Shown one piece after another: positions 58,444 through 64,000 of a stretch of DNA of 64,000 bases. The stretch lies in the NCBI GenBank assembly GCA_014860445.1, contig JACZJT010000036.1:1-64000 (forward strand), given 5' to 3'. Within the stretch, counting starts at the first letter, position 1, and each line of letters starts with the position of its first letter. This DNA comes from Burkholderiales bacterium (GTDB taxonomy: Bacteria > Pseudomonadota > Gammaproteobacteria > Burkholderiales > SG8-39). Made by a program: the position numbers and the translations under genes. The notes under the pieces were generated by a model. The model saw only the letters and a list, made by a program, of their open reading frames with translations, ran no database searches and had not been told where the DNA came from.

Positions 58444-60110
58444 CACCCATTACCTTCCGATGTATAAGACTGCTCGGAGGTAGCGATAGGATGCGGCGTG
58501 ACGCTTCGCAAGCTTCGTACCAAAGTCGCAATCTCCCAGAACATCGTAACGACCTCGTCCTGACCATCGAGTAGCCAGTCGAAGAAATCAGCATCGCGCG
58601 TCGCGACTGCTGGGAAGTGTTTCTCGATTAGACGCTGCAAACCCTTGTCGCTGCCGAGTTCAGTGGAGCAGAGCTGACGCCAGTGCGAGGTATCCGGTAA
58701 CAGCACTCGCACGCTCTCGTGGAATTGCCCCGAAACCAGGGCGAGTAGCCACCAGACTCGTTGCTCGTAGTGCTGTTGTCCATCTCCACTCAAGGGAGTC
58801 GGCGGGAGCTCCATGTAGTACCCGAAAGGTGCGGAGTCCCAGAATTGCAGATAACTGTCTATGCTCGCGAGTTGTGCAATCCGGCCGACCGATGCCTTCA
58901 GCCGGTCCACCATGGCCGGGTCGGGCGGATGCGCGGGCTTCAGAGATTGCACGCCTGCGCGGGGCGACTTGCGCCGATCGACGCTTGCGCGCGGCGCCTT
59001 TCGCCGATCGGCTATCTGCGTCGCGCTGTTAGCACTGCTAACATCCGAGGCATTGTCTGGCACATGGTCAGTAGCCTGTGTTCCAGGTGGACGCGCTTCC
59101 GAGCGCGCCGATGCGACCGTTGCTAGCAGGGCTTCGAGCGAAGCTTGCGGTGACTGCGCCAGAGCATCGAGCACCATATGCAGCTGCGCACCGCGTTCGC
59201 CGAGATGCTTAGCGAGTGCGTCCTCGCAGGCTTGGCATAGCTCCAAGGCATTGAACGATTGATGTTCTCGGTAGTGGTCAGCATGGTGCCGAAATACCGG
59301 TTCGAAAATCGAACCATAAAGTAACGCCTCCCCAGTCCCGCCACGCATCTGCGCGTAGCGTTTCATAAGATTGAGGCGCGGCTGGATGGTCTTCACGTCC
59401 AATCCAGAAAGTAGTGGCACCGCTTCGCCCAACGTACGCAGCCGTGTCGTCGCGTACAGATAGTGGGCAAGCGTCGCCGTGTTGACCGAGAAACCGATGG
59501 CCTTGAGCTCTTCTTCGAGTTGCCGCAAAGAAAGTGCGCGTCCCTTCTCCTCTTCGAGCTTCGCTTTCAGGACAGCAACGCCATTCGCCTTGTCCCAGAA
59601 TGTCATTTCCCCGCGCTGCTCGTTCTCGATCAAATGCGCAGTGAGAACATGGACCTCGGACTTCCACGGGCGAAAGATCGCTTTGACAATCGCGAAACGG
59701 TGATCTCGGGTCTCTGTCCAAAGCTGCTGAAGTGCAAGCAAACGCGTATTGCCGCCGGCTTCGACGATGAAGTGCTTGTCTCCGGGTCGGCGCGTTACCG
59801 TGAGGGGATTGCGGATTCCGGTCGATCGAATCGATTCCTTGATCTCTTCAAATTTCGCGTTGTTGTTCCGTCGAGGGTTGTGCTCATAGACTCGAATATC
59901 CTCGACCTTGAGTTCGATCTGGCAATCGTGTCTGGGATCGGCCTGGTCTGGCAGATTTACTGCGCGATTGCCAGGATTTCCGACTTGCAGTGATTCAGCT
60001 ACAACCCTGCGTCGCTCCTCGATGGAACCTTGACGCCCGCGCACACCTGTGGACACAGCGGTAACTGAGTCGCCCGAACCATCGAGCGCTTTGGACGGCT
60101 CGTCGATCAC
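58443..60110 (-). CDS. parB: ICE-type ParB family protein
   Basis: A 555-residue protein starting at a GTG that overlaps the parA stop. The ParB/Spo0J nuclease-like N-terminal domain is visible near residues 70-180: IRVYEHNPRRNNNAKFEEIK, then GIRNPLTVTRRPG, FIVEAGGNTRLLALQQL and HLIENEQRGEMTFWDKANGV. The HTH region follows (LRQLEEELKAIGFSVNTATL). Long ParB proteins of this kind are typical for PFGI-1-type ICEs. With ParA it would segregate or stabilise the excised element. A GTTAGC/GCTAAC palindrome inside the gene may be its own binding site. Confidence 0.9.
   Translation of the reverse strand: MIDEPSKALDGSGDSVTAVSTGVRGRQGSIEERRRVVAESLQVGNPGNRAVNLPDQADPRHDCQIELKVEDIRVYEHNPRRNNNAKFEEIKESIRSTGIRNPLTVTRRPGDKHFIVEAGGNTRLLALQQLWTETRDHRFAIVKAIFRPWKSEVHVLTAHLIENEQRGEMTFWDKANGVAVLKAKLEEEKGRALSLRQLEEELKAIGFSVNTATLAHYLYATTRLRTLGEAVPLLSGLDVKTIQPRLNLMKRYAQMRGGTGEALLYGSIFEPVFRHHADHYREHQSFNALELCQACEDALAKHLGERGAQLHMVLDALAQSPQASLEALLATVASARSEARPPGTQATDHVPDNASDVSSANSATQIADRRKAPRASVDRRKSPRAGVQSLKPAHPPDPAMVDRLKASVGRIAQLASIDSYLQFWDSAPFGYYMELPPTPLSGDGQQHYEQRVWWLLALVSGQFHESVRVLLPDTSHWRQLCSTELGSDKGLQRLIEKHFPAVATRDADFFDWLLDGQDEVVTMFWEIATLVRSLRSVTPHPIATSEQSYTSEGNG
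59028..59042. promoter_or_regulatory. parS-like palindrome inside parB
   Basis: GTTAGCACTGCTAAC is a perfect palindrome around the central base, identical in both half-sites to the site at 31709. Location within or next to parB is typical for centromere-like sites. Confidence 0.45.
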
Positions 60111-60952
60111 GCGAGAACCCCTCGTCTCGGGACCGCATCTACGAGCGCTCCCTCAAGACTTGGAATCAACTCCCACGCGAGCGCATGCATCACGGTGTAA
60201 GCGCTCGGCGTAGGACCATCACGTTTGCGCTCGTGGCTATGCACGGGAATTCGAAGCGTCGCCGCCTCTTTGTATGCCTTGGCGTGAGGAACGATGGTGT
60301 CAAGCACCGACACGCGCCCCTTCAACTTGATGAAATCTTCCCGAATGCCTGCAGCAATGATTCGAGCATCGGTCGTGCGGTCCTGGCGGTAGATCACCGC
60401 TTTCATTGGCCCTAGCGTCGCACCAAGAGCACTGCTCGGCTCCAGTCGTTCAAGGAGTTCCATCGTTCCATCCTTGAACTCGCGCGCCGAAAGAATTTCC
60501 GGCGTGATCGGTGAGACCAGGATGTCGGCTGCGAGCGCCGCCGCATCCTGAAGTGGTCCAACCGCACCTTGTGTATCGATGAGAACGCAGTCGTAGGAAT
60601 CGATGACAGCGGGCGAATTGAGCGCCATGCGAAGCCGAAAGCCCCGGTCGATTCGGTTCAACAGCCAGTGCGGGAGATTGCCTTCCGGGTCGTCTGAAAC
60701 AATGATGTCCAGGTTCTGATACAACGTCGCGCTAATGCATTCGGCACTGACTTCACCGCGAACGATGACCTCGGTGAGACCAGCGGCAGGCTTCGAACCG
60801 CTGAGCGGGTAATACTTCGAAAGCGAGGGCTGTACGTCGGCGTCAATCAGCAAGACGCGCAGACCGATGTCCGCGAGCAGTCCACCTAGATTGGCGGTGA
60901 GCGTGGTCTTGCCCACTCCGCCTTTCGTGCTGATTACCGTGAATTTGATCAT
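60107..60952 (-). CDS. parA: ParA-type ATPase
   Basis: A 281-residue Walker-type ATPase beginning MIKFTVISTKGGVGKTTLTA, with the deviant Walker A motif KGGVGKTT, LLIDADVQPSLSKYY (A') and CVLIDTQGAVG (Walker B). No N-terminal HTH is present. It partners with the adjacent parB (four-base overlap) for segregation of the excised ICE and is usually needed for ICE stability. It follows the sigma-factor-like gene by about 60 bases. Confidence 0.93.
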   Translation of the reverse strand: MIKFTVISTKGGVGKTTLTANLGGLLADIGLRVLLIDADVQPSLSKYYPLSGSKPAAGLTEVIVRGEVSAECISATLYQNLDIIVSDDPEGNLPHWLLNRIDRGFRLRMALNSPAVIDSYDCVLIDTQGAVGPLQDAAALAADILVSPITPEILSAREFKDGTMELLERLEPSSALGATLGPMKAVIYRQDRTTDARIIAAGIREDFIKLKGRVSVLDTIVPHAKAYKEAATLRIPVHSHERKRDGPTPSAYTVMHALAWELIPSLEGALVDAVPRRGVLA

Positions 60953-61012
60953 CGCATCCGACGCTATTGGTCTGAAATTCCATATACGGGTGATGTTGCA
61001 GAACTGTCGGGT

Positions 61013-61600
61013 TCAGTGATTGATGTAGTCTCGAAGTCCCAAGTCGAAAAATATCTTCCGAATGCGTTTGAGTTCGTCGTAGAGCGTGGTGCGCACAACG
61101 CCAAGTTCTCGGCTTACTTCCTGCACGCTGAGCCCTTCCCAGAGCAGAGCGCATACCTGCTTTTGGAACGGCGTGAGTAGCTTGATCGCTCTTTGGATAT
61201 CCGCGTCGGCGTCATCGCGAAGGGTCCTGGCGAGTTGTTCGCCTTGCTGCACTTGTGATTCGTTGACCAGGTCGAGCAACGTAGGAGAATCCTCCTGATT
61301 GCCTACAGGCTGATCGAGTGAAATCGAGATAAAACTGGCTTTTCGCTTCTCGGCTTCGCGCTCGCGCACGAGATCGGTCAGCTTGTTACGCACCACTCTT
61401 GCGATGAATGCCGAGCGGTTCGTGTCCAGCGCCGGGTCAAACTGGCTGCGAACAGATAGCCAATGGACGAGGCATTCCTGCATGAGTTCGTCGAACTCAT
61501 CGCGCCCCAGGGATGCCCATCGTGAACGAAACTGTCGGACGAGTTTTCGGGAGACTGCAAGTTCCCAATTTTCAAATAGCCCCTTGTAATTCGCACTCAT
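61013..61600 (-). CDS. Sigma-70-family-like factor of the ICE
   Basis: The ATG at 61600 (AGGA upstream) gives 195 residues. Region 2-like helices are seen in FDELMQECLVHWLSVRSQFD and AFIARVVRNKLTDLVREREA. A region 4 HTH follows in LTPFQKQVCALLWEGLSVQE and SRELGVVRTTLYDELKRIRK. It thus looks like an ECF-type sigma factor or a sigma-like regulator, here placed directly before parA. It may direct transcription of the maintenance or transfer genes. Such factors are not part of the classical PFGI-1 core, so it may be specific to this ICE group. Confidence 0.75.
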   Translation of the reverse strand: MSANYKGLFENWELAVSRKLVRQFRSRWASLGRDEFDELMQECLVHWLSVRSQFDPALDTNRSAFIARVVRNKLTDLVREREAEKRKASFISISLDQPVGNQEDSPTLLDLVNESQVQQGEQLARTLRDDADADIQRAIKLLTPFQKQVCALLWEGLSVQEVSRELGVVRTTLYDELKRIRKIFFDLGLRDYINH

Positions 61601-61615
61601 ATAAATCCTGCGCAA

Positions 61616-62138
61616 GAAGTGCTAGGGCTACTTAGAGAAACGCTAGCGTGAATTATCGAAACGAAAGCTTTATGAAATCAAGTACTCAAAGCACGCCGCG
61701 TAAGATGAAGTCCCCGGTGCGCCCCGAGTTGCCCACCGCGTCGGCCGCTTCGTCGCAAGCGCCGACCACCGCCGTGGACACCTCTGTACCTTCCGCAATT
61801 CACCCGGAGTCCACTTATAGATCGGGGAATATTGTTCAAACAAGTAAAGTCGCCTCTCAATTCCCATTGGACACAAGAATGCGACATAGAATGCGACATA
61901 AGTCACAAATCAGACGCCGTTTTTATTTCGTCCGACAATTGCAGGCGAATCTCCGTATTAATGACCGTCGTGCATATGCGCAGTCGCATACGTCTTGCGA
62001 ATTTGAACGACTGACCGGGAGCGGCTCGCCGACTTGCGTGGCCTGATCGGTTTCTGCGGCCTCCGGGATCTCAATAGGAGGGGCGCATTGACGCAATATT
62101 TGATGGCAGCGAGCGCTCAACGTGAAAGGAGGCAATTC
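61616..62138. other. Regulatory region between sigma factor and AlpA genes
   Basis: The region contains ATGCGACATA twice with a 12-base period (61879-61888, 61891-61900) and a TATGCG/CGCATA inverted repeat (61975-61990). A 132-codon plus-strand frame (61648-62046) has a biased, low-complexity composition and is doubtful. The divergent promoters of the sigma factor and AlpA genes must lie here. Confidence 0.4.
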
Positions 62139-62210
62139 ATGGCACGTTCCAAAACGACGGAGTGCGGCGAAGCACCGGTGTTGCTCGCCATGAACCTGGT
62201 AAAACTATGA
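62139..62210 (+). CDS. 23-codon upstream ORF coupled to the AlpA gene
   Basis: An ATG preceded by a very strong ribosome site (AAAGGAGG) starts a 23-codon frame (MARSKTTECGEAPVLLAMNL, then VKL) whose TGA overlaps the ATG of the AlpA gene (ATGA). The AlpA gene has no good ribosome site of its own, so its translation probably depends on this short frame. It may be a leader peptide only. Confidence 0.55.
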   Translation: MARSKTTECGEAPVLLAMNLVKL

Positions 62211-62614
62211 AGAGCACAGATCAATTGATTCGCGCCGTTCACCCAGATGCCCTGCAGGACGCAACTGGGGCATCGCCACGCACTTATTTCGGCTCAATGA
62301 AAGCGAGACCGGAAGCAGACCGATCGCAATGGGCACCGACAAACACTCTGCCATTCCGACGGTCCATCCGCCGCGCTGATCTGCACAAAATCGTGCCGTT
62401 GGCGGATACGACGATCTACGAAATGGAGCGTCGCGGTGAGTTTCCGCAACGGTTCTTCCTTACGTCGCGTTGCGTGGTCTGGGATTTGGCTGAGGTCGAG
62501 GCCTGGGTTGCAACTCGCCGACAGGCATCGAATTCCGCGCAGTTCAAGCGCGCACCCGCGCCCGATGTCAGGCGGCGCAAGCGCCGCCCCGTCAGAGCGG
62601 CGCCTGCGTTGTAA
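62207..62614 (+). CDS. alpA: AlpA-family transcriptional regulator
   Basis: The ATG at 62207 gives 135 residues. The C-terminal half has the AlpA/MerR-like HTH pattern: RRADLHKIVPLADTTIYEME, then RRGEFPQRFFLTSRCVVWDL and EVEAWVATRR. AlpA regulators control excision and integrase genes of P4-like elements and may act as excisionase. It converges on the integrase gene and overlaps its 3' end by 23 bases. The N-terminal 50 residues are longer than usual. A basic tail (DVRRRKRRPVR) may add DNA contacts. Confidence 0.88.
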   Translation: MKSTDQLIRAVHPDALQDATGASPRTYFGSMKARPEADRSQWAPTNTLPFRRSIRRADLHKIVPLADTTIYEMERRGEFPQRFFLTSRCVVWDLAEVEAWVATRRQASNSAQFKRAPAPDVRRRKRRPVRAAPAL

Positions 62615-63848
62615 CGAGGTTCATCGACGGCGGCAACAAGGTCGGCGTGTGAGACGCGCCGGCAACCCACGCGTCGATCATATCGGCCCATTCCTGCAGC
62701 ATGTGGCGGCGTTGCTCGCCGTATTCCGCCTTGTTGTAGACGCCACGCGAAGAGCGGCCGTCCTCATGGGCCAGGCATTTCTCGATCCAGTCGCCGTTGA
62801 AGCCAAGCTCGTTCAGGATGGTCGAGCCCGTGCGCCGAAGGTCATGCACTGTGAAGCTCTCAATTGGCAGTCCTGCGGTTTTCGCACGTTCCACGATGAG
62901 GTGGGTGACCCGGTTCAACGTGGCCTTGGACATGCAATGGTCCGCATCGTAGCGCGATGGCAGAAGGTATTTCGAACCGCCCGCGCAGGTGCGTAGCGCA
63001 ATCATGATGTCCAGTGCCTGTTGCGACAGATAGACGTTGTGCGGCTTCGAGCCTTTCATGCGTTGCTTTGGAATGGTCCACAGCGCGTTCTCGAAGTCGA
63101 CTTCGTTCCACGTAGCTTCGATAAGCTCGCTCTTTCGCACCAGCGTCAGGAGGATCATTCGCAACGCGAGGCGGATGGTCGGATAGGTCGCGACGGTCTC
63201 CATCATCTTGTGCATGACGCGGATTTCGGTCGGCGAGAGCGCGCGGTCTTTGGGGACGAACGTCGCGATCGACGACGGCCCCACTTCGTCGCCTGGATTG
63301 GCGACCTTCTCGCCGTGCAGGATCGCGAAGCCGAAGATCTGCTTCACAATGTCGCGGATGTGAACCGCTGTGGCAGGCGCCCCCCTGACCTTGGCCTTGT
63401 TGCAGAGGTCACGGAGGTCGTCGGCGCGGATCTCTGTCATGAGCCTGTTCTTGATCAGCGGCAGGATATCCCGATCGATGATGCTTTTGCGCATTGACCG
63501 GGTGCTGTCGGCCATCCTCGCTTCCGCCAGCCACTTGACGGTATATTCCTCGAAGGTTTTCGCATCTGCCGCGCGCCGCTTGTCGCGCTGCTTTTCCTGG
63601 CTCGGCGACCGACCTTCCGTGACCGCGCGCTTGGCGTCCATGCATCTCTCTCTCGCCCGCGCGAGCGACAGGCCACGCGCTCCATAGCGTCCAAGGGAGA
63701 GGGTCTCCCTACGACCGTTGAGCCGGTAGTCGTAACGGAAGGTGATCGTGCCCCTGGGCGAGACCGTGACGTACATGCCATCCCGGTCCGTCATCTTGTA
63801 GGTAGATGCCTGGGGCTTGAGGTTCTTAAGCATGGTATCGGACAGCAT
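62592..63848 (-). CDS. int: P4-type tyrosine integrase of the ICE
   Basis: The ATG at 63848 has GGAGGATTGTTG upstream and gives 418 residues. The N-terminal arm-binding domain (DUF4102 type) has TDRDGMYVTVSPRGTITFRY and LSLGRYGARGLSLARARERC. The catalytic residues are in LLTLVRKSELIEATW (Arg I), FTVHDLRRTGSTILNELG (H-x-x-R), KCLAHEDGRSSRGVYNKAEY (His and Tyr). It is the integrase expected to insert the whole element, and the integration site probably lies beyond the right end of the window. The upstream region carries short repeats that may bind it. Confidence 0.93.
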   Translation of the reverse strand: MLSDTMLKNLKPQASTYKMTDRDGMYVTVSPRGTITFRYDYRLNGRRETLSLGRYGARGLSLARARERCMDAKRAVTEGRSPSQEKQRDKRRAADAKTFEEYTVKWLAEARMADSTRSMRKSIIDRDILPLIKNRLMTEIRADDLRDLCNKAKVRGAPATAVHIRDIVKQIFGFAILHGEKVANPGDEVGPSSIATFVPKDRALSPTEIRVMHKMMETVATYPTIRLALRMILLTLVRKSELIEATWNEVDFENALWTIPKQRMKGSKPHNVYLSQQALDIMIALRTCAGGSKYLLPSRYDADHCMSKATLNRVTHLIVERAKTAGLPIESFTVHDLRRTGSTILNELGFNGDWIEKCLAHEDGRSSRGVYNKAEYGEQRRHMLQEWADMIDAWVAGASHTPTLLPPSMNLVTTQAPL

Positions 63849-63870
63849 CAACAATCCTCCGTGGGGAGAA

Positions 63871-63978
63871 TTTTACCGTCAGAAGCATACCGATGGCAAG
63901 ACAGTTATATCGTATTGATATTAAACATATTTATGTTTTATTTTTACCGTCACGCTAGAAATTATGCTGACGGTAAAA
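63871..63978. repeat. TTTTACCGTCA repeats upstream of the integrase
   Basis: TTTTACCGTCA occurs at 63871-63881 and 63942-63952 and, inverted, at 63968-63978. The DNA between them is very AT-rich. Spacing and position suggest integrase arm sites or operator sites at the end of the element. A GTCAG half-copy follows at about 63994. Confidence 0.5.
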
Positions 63979-64000
63979 GTTTTTGCGCTGATCGTCAGAA

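Noticed and set aside
61648-62046. 132-codon plus-strand frame before AlpA
   Set aside because: Low-complexity S/T/P-rich start and basic tail, no ribosome site; treated as regulatory DNA with repeats.
1-64000. CRISPR arrays, rRNA or tRNA genes
   Set aside because: No regularly spaced repeats and no cloverleaf or rRNA-like sequence were noticed on either strand; a tRNA att site may lie outside the window.

Overview
The window is most of an integrative and conjugative element (ICE) from a GC-rich proteobacterium. The F-type transfer proteins, the PFL_4669/STY4528/DUF2857/DUF3577 maintenance genes and the recombinase-in-trio element suggest a betaproteobacterium, although a gammaproteobacterial host is not excluded. 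All calls come from reading the sequence and its translations; no database was searched.

Layout. 1-9121 (+) is the distal part of an F-type type IV secretion operon: traU (3' part), trbC, traN split into two secreted proteins, a small exported protein, traF, traH and traG. 9135-28905 is a large defence block: a five-gene GTPase conflict operon (calcineurin-like phosphoesterase, GASH, two GTPases, GAP1), a decayed DUF4268 nuclease gene, and a three-gene helicase-methylase-ATPase (Hma-like) operon with a palindromic operator at its promoter. These are followed by a zinc-cluster protein and a phage-like 'EVQSDW' protein on the other strand. 28906-32166 is a mostly non-coding stretch holding a 62-bp structured repeat in two copies, a truncated DUF3577 gene, parS-like palindromes and a tyrosine recombinase-like gene. 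32167-46304 is a second defence block: a DUF6988-like gene, a Lamassu-type trio (Cap4 nuclease, middle protein, SMC), a block with three integron attC-like sites bounded by 51-bp inverted repeats, a REase-NTPase gene, and a SIR2/small protein/SMC trio. 47065-63848 is the ICE maintenance and mobility module: DUF932, a three-integrase RIT element inserted at the end of radC, radC, two 32-residue membrane peptides, DUF3577, a small ORF, an SSB-like gene, a PFL_4669 gene, two STY4528-type genes, DUF2857, parB, parA, a sigma factor, an AlpA regulator and a P4-type integrase.

How it fits together. ParA/ParB with the parS-like palindromes, SSB, STY4528 and PFL_4669 would maintain the excised circle. 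The P4-type integrase with AlpA would control integration and excision, and the tra genes build the conjugation pore. Defence systems occupy the cargo space between these modules. The least expected feature is a set of 5' leaders before radC, DUF3577, the DUF3577 fragment and both 32-residue peptide genes. Each carries an anti-Shine-Dalgarno segment that pairs with its own ribosome-binding site, and the pairing bases change together from gene to gene. The tandem 32-residue membrane peptides under this control are the strongest candidate for an undescribed system.
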